Source: Amycolatopsis solani
GTDB lineage: Bacteria > Actinomycetota > Actinomycetes > Mycobacteriales > Pseudonocardiaceae
Direction: 5' to 3'
Length of the DNA stretch: 64,000 bases
Assembly: GCF_033441515.1 (NCBI RefSeq)
Contig: NZ_JAWQJT010000001.1
Location: 372,001-436,000, forward strand
Below are positions 7,535-17,591 of this stretch, one piece after another; within the stretch, counting starts at the first letter, position 1; each line of letters starts with the position of its first letter. Under the pieces are notes generated by a model, which saw only the letters and a program-made list of their open reading frames with translations, did not search any database and was not told where the DNA came from. The translations under genes and the position numbers were made by a program.

Positions 7535-8929
7535 TTAGCGGACCGCGTCCAGGGCGTTGACCAGGCCGTGGCCGTAGTACGAGTTGTTCTTCGCCGGGCC
7601 CGTGCACTCCGTCTCCGTCGATGCGCACTTCACCGGGTCAGCCTCGCCCGTCAGGACGCGAGCCAGCAGCGACGGCGGCAGGCCGCGGAAGCGGGATGCC
7701 AGCAGTGCCGCGACGCCCGCCGCGTGCGGGGAGGCCATCGACGTGCCGCACTTCGAGCCGTAAAGGCCGCCGAACACCGTTGTCGACAGCGGGCAGGCCG
7801 GACCAGCGCCCTCCGGCGGCGTCTGCGAGAAGTCTCCGCCGGGCGCCGTCACGTCGATCTCGCCGTAGTTGCTGAACGACGACTTCGTGCCCGCGTAGCC
7901 CACCGAAGACACCGTCACCACGCCGTCGATCGCCTTCGGCAGGATGCCGCACGACGAGTCCACCGGGTGGGGGCGGTTCGGGTCGGTCGTCTGGGTGCGG
8001 GTGTCGAAGCCCGAGTTGCCCGCCGCCGACACGTTCAGGACGCCGTGGCGCGTCGAGAACTCGATCGCGCGCCGCACCGCTTCGTACGCGGCCGCGTCGC
8101 CTGGCTCGCGGGAGCAGAAGAACATGCCCGGGTCGATGTAGTAGCTGTTGTTCGTCACCTGGAAGCCGTGCTTGGCCGCCCACACGAAGCCGCAGACCGC
8201 TGACTCCGGGAAGATGTAGCCGTCGTCGTTCACGACCTTGACCGAGGCCAGCTTCACGCCCGGGGCGATGCCCGTGAAGCCCGCCGCCTGGTCCTTGCCC
8301 GCGATCGTGCCCGCCACGTGCGTTCCGTGGTCCGACGTCGTCGGGGCCCACGACGCCGGCGTCAAATCCGGCGCCCCCGTGATGCAGCCCGCCGAAGCCG
8401 AGGGCGAAACGGCCGCCTTCAACGCCGGGTGCGTTGCGTCGATGCCCGAGTCGAGCACGCCGACCGTCACCGAAGAACTGCCCTGGTACTTCTTGTTGGC
8501 CTCGGGCGCGTGGATCGCCTTCATGTCCCACTGCTGCGCCGACAGGTCACCGGCCGCGGCGAACGTCCGCGTGTCCTCCAGTGTCCGCACGGCGCCCAGC
8601 GAAGTCCGGGCCGAAGCGGCCGAGGCCACGTCGCGACCGCCCGAGTAGGCCCGGTAGACGCCGATCTTCTGCTGGAAGTCCGCGTTGCGCGAGCTGGCGA
8701 TCGCGACGCCGATCTCGGCGTAGTACGCGACCTTCGTGCCGCACTTGGCCGCCAGTTCCTTGTCGACGGCCGACGCGCGCGTGCCCGGCTGGTACGTCAC
8801 CACGTAGGTGTACGACGGGCTCGTGGTGTCACAAGCGACCGGCGCGGCCTCCGCGGCCGGCGCCGCCGCGAACAGGCCGCCCCCGACGGCCAGCACGAGC
8901 GGGGCCGCCATTCGGCGTAAACGGGACAT
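7535..8929 (-). CDS. Secreted subtilisin-like serine protease (S8 family)
   Basis: A 464-residue exported protease. A signal peptide (MSRLRRMAAPLVLAVGGG to about residue 28) is followed by an I9-like propeptide (about 38-125) and the S8 catalytic domain. The catalytic triad is visible: Asp160 in VLDSGID, His201 in DHGTHVAG and Ser397 in CGTSMASPHAAG, with oxyanion Asn305 in AAGNSG. Paired cysteines suggest disulfides in the mature extracellular enzyme. It is probably a general protein-degrading exoenzyme. The ATG is preceded by a GGAGG-type site. Confidence 0.93.
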   Translation of the reverse strand: MSRLRRMAAPLVLAVGGGLFAAAPAAEAAPVACDTTSPSYTYVVTYQPGTRASAVDKELAAKCGTKVAYYAEIGVAIASSRNADFQQKIGVYRAYSGGRDVASAASARTSLGAVRTLEDTRTFAAAGDLSAQQWDMKAIHAPEANKKYQGSSSVTVGVLDSGIDATHPALKAAVSPSASAGCITGAPDLTPASWAPTTSDHGTHVAGTIAGKDQAAGFTGIAPGVKLASVKVVNDDGYIFPESAVCGFVWAAKHGFQVTNNSYYIDPGMFFCSREPGDAAAYEAVRRAIEFSTRHGVLNVSAAGNSGFDTRTQTTDPNRPHPVDSSCGILPKAIDGVVTVSSVGYAGTKSSFSNYGEIDVTAPGGDFSQTPPEGAGPACPLSTTVFGGLYGSKCGTSMASPHAAGVAALLASRFRGLPPSLLARVLTGEADPVKCASTETECTGPAKNNSYYGHGLVNALDAVR

Positions 8930-8992
8930 TCCACCTCCAGAGTCAGTGGCGTCAACCTAAACCGGCTCCGGAGACCGCGCCACCGACCAAAG

Positions 8993-9223
8993 TCAGGAGG
9001 CGCGGGTGCGCACGCCGCGCCAGCCCAGCACGCCGATGATCGTGCCGAGCACGAACGAGACGACGGTCAGCACGGCGTGCACGATGAAGTACGCGGTCGG
9101 CGAGCCGTCGGCGGCCCACGCCCGGTCGCTTTCCCACAGGTTCTTCGCGAACGTGATCCAGATGATCCACGACCACACGCCGAAGGCCAGCAGGAACAGC
9201 GAGGTTCGTCGCGAAAGGCGCAT
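8993..9223 (-). CDS. SCO4848-family small membrane protein
   Basis: A 76-residue protein with two transmembrane helices (about 8-27 and 46-67) separated by the conserved-looking loop NLWESDRAWAADGSPTAYF. It resembles Streptomyces SCO4848, which also lies next to a D-Ala-D-Ala carboxypeptidase gene. Here the carboxypeptidase gene is divergent, 43 bases away, which supports the assignment. Function unknown; a cell-envelope role is inferred from this pairing. Confidence 0.75.
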   Translation of the reverse strand: MRLSRRTSLFLLAFGVWSWIIWITFAKNLWESDRAWAADGSPTAYFIVHAVLTVVSFVLGTIIGVLGWRGVRTRAS

Positions 9224-9266
9224 GCCCCTGAGTATGCGCCGACGGCCGCGGCGCTAGATTGCGTGG

Positions 9267-10511
9267 GTGCACTCCGCTGTCTCCCGGTCGCTCAAGGTCT
9301 TCACGACGACGCTCGCCGCCGCCCTCCTGGCCCTGAGCACCCCGGTCGCCGCGGGTGCGGCGCCGCAGCCGGGCCAGTGCGCGAACCACCTCGCTCCCCC
9401 GCCGCCCGTCGACACGTCGGAGAAGCCCGCGCCCGGCAAGCAGGCCCCGGCGCCGCTGGCCGTGCCCGCCGCCCCGGTCGGCGGCCCGCGGATGGCCGAG
9501 TGCGGCCTGATCACCCCGGACGGCGCGCTCAACCCGCCGGAGGGCAACACCGCGGCGTCCTGGCTGGTGCAGGACCTCGACACCGGCGCGGTCGTCGCGG
9601 CGAAGGACCCGCACGCCCGGCAGCGGCCGGCGTCGCTCATCAAGACGCTGCTCGCGCTCGTCGTCGTCACCCAGCTGAACCCGCAGCAGGTGCTCGTCGC
9701 GACGAAGGAGGACGCCGAGCAGGAGTGCACCTGCGTCGGTCTCGTCGCCGGTGGCCAGTACACGGTCGACCAGCTGCTCCACGGCCTGCTGATGCACTCG
9801 GGCAACGACGTCGCGCACGCACTGGCGACGGCGCTCGGCGGGGTCGACTCCACGGTCGCGAAGATGAACGCGCTGGCGGCCCGGATCGGCGCGCTCGACA
9901 CGCGGGCCGCGACGCCGTCGGGCCTCGACGGGCCGGGCATGTCGACCTCGGCGTACGACCTCAGCCTGATCTTCCACTACGCGATGAAGCAGCCCGAGTT
10001 CGCGAAGGTCGTCGCGACGAAGAACTTCGAGATCCCGCCGACCGGCGGCAAGCCCGCGATCCCGCTCTTCAACGACAACAAGCTGCTCGGCGTCTACCCC
10101 GGCTTCCTGGGCGGCAAGACCGGCTTCACCGACGACGCCCGCCACACCTACGTCGGTTCCGCACAGCGCAAGGGCAAGCGGCTCGCGGTGGTGATGCTGC
10201 GCGCCGAGCAGAAGCCGACGAAGGTGGTCGACCAGGCGGCGAAGCTGCTCGACTACGGCTTCGCGCTGGAAGACGACCGCGCCGAGCAGGTCGGGCAGAT
10301 CACCTACCAGGCACCGTCGACCACGTCGCCGGACGACGACCCGTCGGTGCTGGCGGACGGCGGCACGAGCAACAGCGGGACGTCGTCGAGCGCCGCCGCG
10401 GGCAAGGACGACCCGTTCGGCGTCACCGGCTGGGTCCTCACGCTGGTCGTGTTCCTGGTCATCGTCGGCGGGTTCGTCGTCGGGCACCAGCGCAAGAAGA
10501 ACGCGAGCTAG
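9267..10511 (+). CDS. D-alanyl-D-alanine carboxypeptidase (S11, SCO4847-like)
   Basis: Low-molecular-weight penicillin-binding protein that trims the terminal D-Ala of peptidoglycan stem peptides. The 414 residues comprise a signal peptide (to about 31), a Pro-rich linker, the catalytic domain and a C-terminal membrane anchor (about 384-404) ending in basic residues. Active-site motifs are SLIK (Ser123, Lys126), SGN (178-180) and KTG (284-286). TAGATT lies exactly six bases before the GTG, implying a leaderless transcript. Its stop shares a CTAG with the convergent HxlR-family gene. Confidence 0.92.
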   Translation: MHSAVSRSLKVFTTTLAAALLALSTPVAAGAAPQPGQCANHLAPPPPVDTSEKPAPGKQAPAPLAVPAAPVGGPRMAECGLITPDGALNPPEGNTAASWLVQDLDTGAVVAAKDPHARQRPASLIKTLLALVVVTQLNPQQVLVATKEDAEQECTCVGLVAGGQYTVDQLLHGLLMHSGNDVAHALATALGGVDSTVAKMNALAARIGALDTRAATPSGLDGPGMSTSAYDLSLIFHYAMKQPEFAKVVATKNFEIPPTGGKPAIPLFNDNKLLGVYPGFLGGKTGFTDDARHTYVGSAQRKGKRLAVVMLRAEQKPTKVVDQAAKLLDYGFALEDDRAEQVGQITYQAPSTTSPDDDPSVLADGGTSNSGTSSSAAAGKDDPFGVTGWVLTLVVFLVIVGGFVVGHQRKKNAS

Positions 10512-10945
10512 CGGAACCCGGGCCCGGGTTCCGGGGTCACCTTGTCGGTGGCGATCGCGCCACCGCAGTGCCCGCAGGCGACGAACGTCTCGGCGATCTC
10601 GCCGCAGTCGTTGTGCCGCAACAGGATCGGCGGCCCGTCCGGCCCGGCGAGGTGCCGGTCGCCCCACTGCATGAGCGTGACGACGGCGCCGAAGAGGTCG
10701 CGCCCGGCCGGCGTCAGCCGGTACTCGGGCACCGGGTCGACGCGGTCGAGCACGCCCGCGTCGACGAGGGTCTTCAGCCGCGCGGACAACGTCGGGCGCG
10801 GGATCGAGAGCGTGCGCGCGAACTCGCCGTAGCGGCGCACGCCGAAGAACGCCTCCCGCAGGATGAGCAGGCTCCACCGCTCGCCGACCAGGTCGAGCGC
10901 GCGCCCGACGGAATCCGCGGTGAACCGGTGGCCGAGGTCGTTCAC
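10508..10945 (-). CDS. HxlR-family transcriptional regulator
   Basis: A 145-residue winged-helix protein with the HxlR hallmark (LDLVGERWSLLILREAFFGVRRYGEF, then IPRPTLSARLKTLVDAGVL). The C-terminal tail carries a CxxC (ACGHC) plus an upstream Cys, suggesting metal or redox sensing. Its GTG overlaps the stop of the upstream flavoprotein gene by four bases (GTGA), so the two are one transcript and the regulator probably autoregulates the pair through the repeats at 12056-12089. Confidence 0.88.
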   Translation of the reverse strand: MNDLGHRFTADSVGRALDLVGERWSLLILREAFFGVRRYGEFARTLSIPRPTLSARLKTLVDAGVLDRVDPVPEYRLTPAGRDLFGAVVTLMQWGDRHLAGPDGPPILLRHNDCGEIAETFVACGHCGGAIATDKVTPEPGPGFR

Positions 10946-12048
10946 AGCTGCTCCGTGCGGGCCGGCACGCCCAGCAGCAGCTTCCCCGGCAGCTCGAAGC
11001 TGGCCGGGTTGACCTGGAAGTGGGCGGTCGCGGTGTGGGCGTCACGGAACCGGCGCTGCAGCGGCGAAGTCTCGTAGATCGCGGCGCCGCCGCCGAGGTC
11101 GTACATGCTTTCGGCGACCTTCGCGGCCGTGCGCGTGACGTGCGTGGCGGCGAGCCGCAGGCCCAGCTTGAGCGCGTCCGACACCGGTTCGGTGCCCTGC
11201 GCGGCCTGCCAGGCGTCGTCGATGCTGCCGTAGAAGAGCAATCGCGCCGCGCGCAGCGCCGCTTCGGCCTCCGCGACGGCGGCCTGGGTCTGCGACCGCT
11301 CGGCCAGCGACCGGCTGGAGCCGAGCGGTTTCCGCGTGGCGGCCAGCTCGGCGAGGTCGTCGATCGCGCCGCGCGCGTTGCCCAGCGCGGCCGCGGCGAC
11401 CGACAGCGCGAAGTAGCCGAACAGCGGGAACCGGTGCAGGGCAACGGCTTCCGGCGGCGGGCCGGTCATGACCGAGAAGACGCGGTGGTCCGGGACGAAC
11501 AGCGCGTCGGCAACGCAGTCGTGGCTGCCGGTGCCGCGCAGGCCGTTGGTGTGCCAGGTGTCGAGCACGGTGATTCCGGCCTTCGGCAACGCGGCGACGT
11601 TGAGCTGTCCTTCGTGGACGAATCCAGCGAAAAGCCAGTCGCAGTGCGGGATCCCGCTGCAGAACGCCCAGCGGCCGGACACGACGTACCCGCCGTCGAC
11701 CTTCGTACCGGAGCCACGCGGTGCCCAGACCCCGGCGGCGACGGTGCGCGGGTCACCGAAGACCTCTTCGGCGCACTTCCGCGGGGCGTACGCCGACAGC
11801 AGGCTGCTCGTCACGGCGATCGAGACGCACCAGCCGGCCGACGCGTCGCCGCGCGCGACCGTCTCCGCGGTTTCGAGACTGACGGCGGGCGGCGCTTCCG
11901 GGCCACCGAGGGAGCCGGGGACGCCGCTGCGCAGGAGCTGGGCGTCGGTCAGCTTCGCGACGAGCTCGGCCGGCAGCGCGCGCTGCCGCTCGGTGACCGG
12001 CGCGAGCGTCTTGGCGAGCGCGGCGCACTCGCGGGCGGCGTCCAGCAT
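10942..12048 (-). CDS. Acyl-CoA dehydrogenase-fold flavin-dependent monooxygenase
   Basis: A 368-residue protein of the acyl-CoA dehydrogenase superfamily. It resembles the HsaA/HpaB-type branch, which uses reduced flavin to hydroxylate small molecules, rather than true acyl-CoA dehydrogenases. Visible features are the N-terminal helical domain with TAETVARGDASAGWCVSI, the central beta domain with SGRWAFCSGIPHCDW, and the C-terminal helical bundle with FRDAHTATAHFQVN. GGAGG lies just upstream of the ATG. It is coupled to the HxlR gene; the substrate is unknown, and an oxidative-stress or xenobiotic role would fit HxlR control. Confidence 0.8.
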   Translation of the reverse strand: MLDAARECAALAKTLAPVTERQRALPAELVAKLTDAQLLRSGVPGSLGGPEAPPAVSLETAETVARGDASAGWCVSIAVTSSLLSAYAPRKCAEEVFGDPRTVAAGVWAPRGSGTKVDGGYVVSGRWAFCSGIPHCDWLFAGFVHEGQLNVAALPKAGITVLDTWHTNGLRGTGSHDCVADALFVPDHRVFSVMTGPPPEAVALHRFPLFGYFALSVAAAALGNARGAIDDLAELAATRKPLGSSRSLAERSQTQAAVAEAEAALRAARLLFYGSIDDAWQAAQGTEPVSDALKLGLRLAATHVTRTAAKVAESMYDLGGGAAIYETSPLQRRFRDAHTATAHFQVNPASFELPGKLLLGVPARTEQL

Positions 12049-12055
12049 GAAACCT

Positions 12056-12089
12056 CCGGTTCAGATTTCTTACCGGTTCAGTTTCTTTA
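12056..12089 (-). promoter_or_regulatory. Tandem 17-bp repeats, candidate HxlR operator
   Basis: Two head-to-tail copies, CCGGTTCAGATTTCTTA (12056-12072) and CCGGTTCAGTTTCTTTA (12073-12089), differ at only two positions and cover the promoter and leader of the flavoprotein/HxlR operon. They are unusually AT-rich for this genome. Tandem sites immediately upstream of an autoregulated HxlR operon are expected for its dimer binding. Confidence 0.6.
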
Positions 12090-12104
12090 CCGCCCTGCTC
12101 GCTG

Positions 12105-13115
12105 TCAAGGCTTGCGGCGGCCCCCGAACCACGCGAGCAGCGCCCCGGCGCCGAACGCACCCGCGACGGCCCCGAGGCCCGGCCCGCGCTGCACGGTGAC
12201 GCTCTGCTCGAGCCGCACCGGCGGCGGGGGCTGGACGACCGTGCGCTCGTTCTCCTTCGCCGTCGCGGTCCACGCCGTGATGAGCAGCAGGAAGCGCGAG
12301 ACGAGGTTCGCGAACACGAGCAGACCGATGACCGGCCCGAACAGCGCGGCCGACGGCGACTTCGTGACGCTGGCCAGGTAGATCGAGCCGACCTGCTGCA
12401 GGATGACGAACCCGACGGCGGCGACGGCGGCGCCCTTCACGGCACTGCGCAGCGCGACCCGCTCGCGCGGCAGGCGCGCGATCACCCAGAGGAAGACGAG
12501 GGTGTTGGCGAGCAGGCCGAGCACGATCGTCGCCCCGCGGAGCAGGTAGATCGCCCAGGTTTCGTGCTCGAGCCCGACGAGTTCCAGCAGGAACTGCCCG
12601 ACCCCGCCCCCGACGGCGGTCAGTGCGAAGGACACGATGAGCGCCACCCCCAGCCCGACGAGCGCGACGAGGTCCTTGAGCGTCTGCTTGACGAGCGGCT
12701 GCGACTGCTTTTCCTGGCCCCACTGCGCGGTGAGCGCGTCGCGGAGGTTCGACATCCAGCCGATGCCGGAGTAGAGGGCGATGAGCAGACCGAAGACGCC
12801 GATGGTGCCCCCGGAGTCCAGCGCGCCCTTGACGATGCCGTTGACGAGCTCGCGCAGCCCTTCGGGCACGGCGTTGTTCACGCCGTCGGTGATCTTGGTG
12901 ATGATCGTCTGGTCGTGGTTGACGACCAGCCCGACGACGGCGAACGCGACCATGAACAGCGGGAAGACCGACAGCACGCTGAAGTAGGTGATCGCGGCGG
13001 CGTAGTGGTTGCCGTACCGCTCGGTGAAGGCTTCGTTGGCCCGGATCAGGTGATCGAGCCACGGGTACTTCCTGCGCAGGCGCGGCAGGAGCTTTTCCTT
13101 CTCTTCGTTCGCCAC
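12105..13115 (-). CDS. YihY/YhjD-family (BrkB-like) inner membrane protein
   Basis: A 336-residue integral membrane protein of the YihY/virulence factor BrkB family. The family-typical segment GNHYAAAITYFSVLSVFPLFM begins near residue 35, followed by about six helices and the motif LYSGIGWMSNLRDALTAQWGQ. The C-terminal 50 residues are Pro/Gly-rich and end with a further hydrophobic stretch. Function is not firmly known; the family was once mislabelled ribonuclease BN, and YhjD has been linked to lipid or LPS export in proteobacteria. The GTG start gives MANEEKEK. Confidence 0.85.
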   Translation of the reverse strand: MANEEKEKLLPRLRRKYPWLDHLIRANEAFTERYGNHYAAAITYFSVLSVFPLFMVAFAVVGLVVNHDQTIITKITDGVNNAVPEGLRELVNGIVKGALDSGGTIGVFGLLIALYSGIGWMSNLRDALTAQWGQEKQSQPLVKQTLKDLVALVGLGVALIVSFALTAVGGGVGQFLLELVGLEHETWAIYLLRGATIVLGLLANTLVFLWVIARLPRERVALRSAVKGAAVAAVGFVILQQVGSIYLASVTKSPSAALFGPVIGLLVFANLVSRFLLLITAWTATAKENERTVVQPPPPVRLEQSVTVQRGPGLGAVAGAFGAGALLAWFGGRRKP

Positions 13116-13160
13116 TGTGAAACGCTAACCACGGGCAGTGAACCCCGCAACGCGAGCGGC

Positions 13161-14704
<1,544 letters not shown>

Positions 14705-14939
14705 TCAGGCCGGGCGAGCGGCCGGGCGGTGAGGGGCCTTGGGCAGCCGGAGGGCTGAGTGGGCGCGCTTGGACAAGCCCAGCCTGCGGTGCCGATGGCC
14801 AGCGCGCGGAACCGGCGGCGAAGCAAGCGAGGCCACCCCCGACGGCACGGTTCAGTGGCTCAAGCGGCGGGAGCTGCTCTCCAGCGGCGTGGCGGCTCGG
14901 CGGCCGAGCAGGACTCCCCGGCCCGCGGCGTCGAACGGC

Positions 14940-15317
14940 TCAGGCGTGCGGGTGCTGGGTGAGGAACGGGCGGGTCGGCGTCGCGTCGGGCTCGCCGAGG
15001 ACTGCTTCCGCCATGGCCGTGACCGGGCCGGGGGGTTCGGGGGCGGCCGGGGCGGCTTCGGCCACCCGGTTCTTGCGGCGCTGGCGCAGCACACCCAGTG
15101 TCATGCCCACGATGCCGAGCGCGACCGCGACCAGGCCCACCGGACCGAGTACGCCGAAGCTCTCCGCGGTCGTTTCGGCCTGCGCGGTCGTCGTGACGTC
15201 GGCGAACGCGCTGCCGCCACCAGCGATGAGCAGGGTGGCCGGGACGAGCGCGATCACCGCGGCCGCGCGGGAGCCGCGCAGCGTGGACCGCAACAGGAGA
15301 TGACCTGGGTTGCGCAC
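14940..15317 (-). CDS. Small exported membrane-anchored protein, unknown function
   Basis: Not recognised. The 125-residue product has a signal-like segment (about 18-39, ending GGSAFA), a short extracytoplasmic stretch (DVTTTAQAETTAESFG), a transmembrane helix (about 55-76), then a basic RQRRKNR stop-transfer and a Pro/Ala-rich cytoplasmic tail. The start is well supported: GGGAGG lies seven bases before the GTG. It stands alone, upstream of trpS on the same strand but separated by about 250 bases. Confidence 0.6.
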   Translation of the reverse strand: MRNPGHLLLRSTLRGSRAAAVIALVPATLLIAGGGSAFADVTTTAQAETTAESFGVLGPVGLVAVALGIVGMTLGVLRQRRKNRVAEAAPAAPEPPGPVTAMAEAVLGEPDATPTRPFLTQHPHA

Positions 15318-15747
15318 CGGAGTGCCTCCCGCGATTGACGAGCGAAACGCTCACCCATCCGAGTGAGACGCTGCGTGCTGCTGGTCAAAAAGCTACCGAG
15401 CGTGTCAAGACCTGCCGGCCCGATCGGCTCGGGGGACGAGACTAGCGCCCAACCGGGAACACGGTCCGAGCGCCCCCGCGGTTCACTCCAACCGCCCAAG
15501 TGGGTGTTGCGGAGGGCGGAACACTCATACCGAAAGTAGATCTTGACTGATTCGTGTCCGCTCGTCCGCCACCCGTTCGGCACAAAATCGGCTCACCCTC
15601 TGCCATTCGCCGCAGCGTCGACTGCTCCGATCGCGTCGTCTTATTCGGAAAACTTTTCACTCAATAGTGATTGGTCTATACCTCTTGGAGTAGCCCATTC
15701 GGCTCGGTCGGACCGCGCACGACCGGCGTGATCAAGAGGAGTCCCGA
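15318..15747. other. Divergent promoter region upstream of chitinase
   Basis: 430 bases without a credible gene. It holds a TCACT-CAAT-AGTGA inverted repeat (15657-15670) directly joined to a DasR-type site (15670-15685), in an unusually AT-rich patch (15630-15690) that probably contains the chitinase promoter. AGAGGAG at 15735-15741 is the chitinase ribosome site. Confidence 0.6.
15670..15685 (+). promoter_or_regulatory. DasR-responsive element (dre)
   Basis: ATTGGTCTATACCTCT matches 13 of 16 positions of the DasR consensus A(C/G)TGGTCTAGACCA(C/G)T. DasR is the GntR-family repressor released by aminosugar phosphates; it controls chitinases and GlcNAc uptake in actinomycetes. The position about 65 bases before the chitinase ribosome site fits repression that lifts on chitin breakdown products. 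Confidence 0.7.
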
Positions 15748-16476
15748 ATGTCGATGACCCGGTTCTTGAAGCGCACCGGAGTGGCGGTGAGCGCGCTCGC
15801 CGCGGCGGCCGCCGCCGTCGTGTTGCCGGCCACCACCGCGTCCGCCGCGGCGGACGCGTCGTTCGTCGTCAGCGAAGCCCAGTTCAACCAGATCTTCCCG
15901 AACCGCAACAGCTTCTACAGCTACAGCGGCCTGACCGACGCGCTGTCGGCCTACCCCGGCTTCGCCAACACCGGCGACGACACGGTCAAGAGGCAGGAAG
16001 CGGCCGCGTTCCTGGCGAACGTCAACCACGAGACCGGCGGGCTCGTCTACATCGTCGAGCAGAACACCGCGAACTACCCGCACTACTGCGACGCGAGCCA
16101 GTCCTACGGCTGCCCGGCCGGCCAGGCCGCCTACTACGGCCGCGGCCCGATCCAGCTCAGCTGGAACTTCAACTACAAGGCCGCCGGTGACGCGCTCGGC
16201 ATCGACCTGCTCGGCAACCCGTACCAGGTCGAACAGAACTCGGCCGTCGCGTGGAAGACCGGGCTCTGGTACTGGAACACCCAGACCGGGCCGGGCACCA
16301 TGACGCCGCACGACGCGATGGTCAACCAGCGCGGGTTCGGCGAGACCATCCGCAGCATCAACGGCTCCATCGAGTGCAACGGCGGCAACCCCGCGCAGGT
16401 GCAGAGCCGGATCGACAAGTACACACAGATCACCGGGATCCTCGGGGTCCCGGCGGGCAGCAACCTGTCCTGCTGA
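15748..16476 (+). CDS. Secreted GH19 chitinase
   Basis: A 242-residue exported endochitinase hydrolysing beta-1,4-GlcNAc polymers. The signal peptide (MSMTRFLKRTG... to ASA near residue 34) is followed by a lone GH19 catalytic domain without a chitin-binding module. The catalytic acid is Glu95 in NHETGG, with Glu104 nearby as the probable base; the family signature YYGRGPIQLSWNFNY is at about 129-143. Start supported by AGAGGAG six bases upstream. A DasR-like site upstream and a terminator 14 bases downstream make it a single-gene unit. Confidence 0.95.
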   Translation: MSMTRFLKRTGVAVSALAAAAAAVVLPATTASAAADASFVVSEAQFNQIFPNRNSFYSYSGLTDALSAYPGFANTGDDTVKRQEAAAFLANVNHETGGLVYIVEQNTANYPHYCDASQSYGCPAGQAAYYGRGPIQLSWNFNYKAAGDALGIDLLGNPYQVEQNSAVAWKTGLWYWNTQTGPGTMTPHDAMVNQRGFGETIRSINGSIECNGGNPAQVQSRIDKYTQITGILGVPAGSNLSC

Positions 16477-16490
16477 GCCGGGCGCGGCGA

Positions 16491-16527
16491 GAAGGGCCTT
16501 CCCGGCGTGCTGCCGGGGAGGCCCTTC
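16491..16527 (+). terminator. Terminator of chitinase gene
   Basis: Sixteen-base stem GAAGGGCCTTCCCGGC / GCCGGGGAGGCCCTTC with one G-T pair, five-base loop, followed by TTCGTCGTC. It lies between the convergent chitinase and MarR genes and can serve both. Confidence 0.85.
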
Positions 16528-16534
16528 TTCGTCG

Positions 16535-17035
16535 TCAGGCTGGGGATTCGAGGCTTTCCAGCAGCTTGCGCAGGACGTCGTCGAGCAGGCCCAGCTCCTT
16601 TCCGGACAGTCCGGAAAGGAGCTCGGAGACGTTCGCGGTGTGCTCGGTCATCGCCGCGTCGACGGCGGCGAAACCCTCGTCCGTCAAGCGGATCCGGAAG
16701 CTGCGGCGGTCGTTCGGGTCGAGCGCGCGCTCGACGAAACCGGCCTTCTCCAGCCGGTCGAGGCGGCTCGTCATGCCGGCGCGGGACATCATCAGCGTCG
16801 CGGACAGCTCGGACGGGATCAGCGTGTACGGCTTCCCGGACCGGCGCAGCGCCGCCAGGACGTCGAACTCCCCGCGTTGCAGGCCGAACTTGCCGAACAC
16901 GCGCTCCTGGGCCGGGCCGAGCACGAGCGCCAGCCTGCCCATCCGGCCGGCGACGCCGATCGCGGTCAGGTCGAGGTCGGGGCGTTCGCGGTGCCAAGCC
17001 GACACGACGGCGTCGACGGCGTCTTCGTCACTCAC
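16535..17035 (-). CDS. MarR-family transcriptional regulator
   Basis: A 166-residue winged-helix regulator: ALVLGPAQERVFGKFGLQRGEFDVLAALRRSG, recognition region SELSATLMMSRAGMTSRLDRLEKAGFVERALDPNDRRSFRIRLT, then a C-terminal dimerisation helix. It is divergent from a cupin gene with an 11-13 bp inverted repeat between them. TAGAGT seven bases before the GTG supports this start; an in-frame GTG at 17044 is the alternative. MarR proteins usually respond to small phenolic ligands; the ligand here is unknown. Confidence 0.9.
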   Translation of the reverse strand: MSDEDAVDAVVSAWHRERPDLDLTAIGVAGRMGRLALVLGPAQERVFGKFGLQRGEFDVLAALRRSGKPYTLIPSELSATLMMSRAGMTSRLDRLEKAGFVERALDPNDRRSFRIRLTDEGFAAVDAAMTEHTANVSELLSGLSGKELGLLDDVLRKLLESLESPA

Positions 17036-17070
17036 ACCCCGCACTCTATTCGACGCCAGCACTATTCGTC

Positions 17071-17100
17071 GCCTGATAGTTTGACAGCGAACTATCAGGC
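17071..17100. promoter_or_regulatory. Inverted-repeat operator between marR-like gene and cupin gene
   Basis: Arms GCCTGATAGTTTG (17071-17083) and CGAACTATCAGGC (17088-17100) are complementary at 12 of 13 positions around a four-base centre. The site sits in the 82-bp divergent promoter space, overlapping a TTGACA-like hexamer (17081-17086), so one MarR dimer could repress both genes. Confidence 0.75.
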
Positions 17101-17117
17101 GTGGAACCATCCTGGGC

Positions 17118-17591
17118 ATGACGACATTGCTGGTACGCCACGACGAAGCCGAGCAGCTCGGCTCGACCCCCGACACGATGACCCTGCTCGCGGACGTCTC
17201 GCAGACCGGCGGGCACCTGAGCACGAACCGCGCGTCCCTCGGCCGCGGGCGCGACGGGGCGACCCCGCACTTCCACACCTCGTCGGCCGAGATGTTCTTC
17301 ATGCTGGACGGGGAACTGGAGGTGCTGAACGGCGACGACGTCGTGACGGTCCGGACGGGTGACATGCTGTTCGTGCCACCGCACACGACCCACGCGTTCG
17401 GGGCGACCGAACGGTCGGGCGCGGACGTGCTGATCGTGTTCACGCCCGGTGTCGAGCGCTTCGAGTACTTCCGGATGATCGACCGGATCCGGCGGGGCGA
17501 GGCGTCGCCGGCGGAGATCCTGGCGACGCAGGACCGGTTCGACAACCACTTCGTGGACAGCGCGGCCTGGCGCGCGGCCCGCGCGGCCTAG
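17118..17591 (+). CDS. Cupin-domain protein
   Basis: A 157-residue single-domain cupin. Motif 1 is HFHTSSAEMFFMLDGELEVL (His, His and Glu ligands) and motif 2 is PPHTTHAFGA. It probably binds a divalent metal and acts on or senses a small molecule, like other stand-alone actinobacterial cupins that resemble quercetin dioxygenases. Control by the divergent MarR-type gene through the operator at 17071-17100 is likely. Its stop shares CTAG with the convergent exonuclease gene. Confidence 0.85.
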   Translation: MTTLLVRHDEAEQLGSTPDTMTLLADVSQTGGHLSTNRASLGRGRDGATPHFHTSSAEMFFMLDGELEVLNGDDVVTVRTGDMLFVPPHTTHAFGATERSGADVLIVFTPGVERFEYFRMIDRIRRGEASPAEILATQDRFDNHFVDSAAWRAARAA

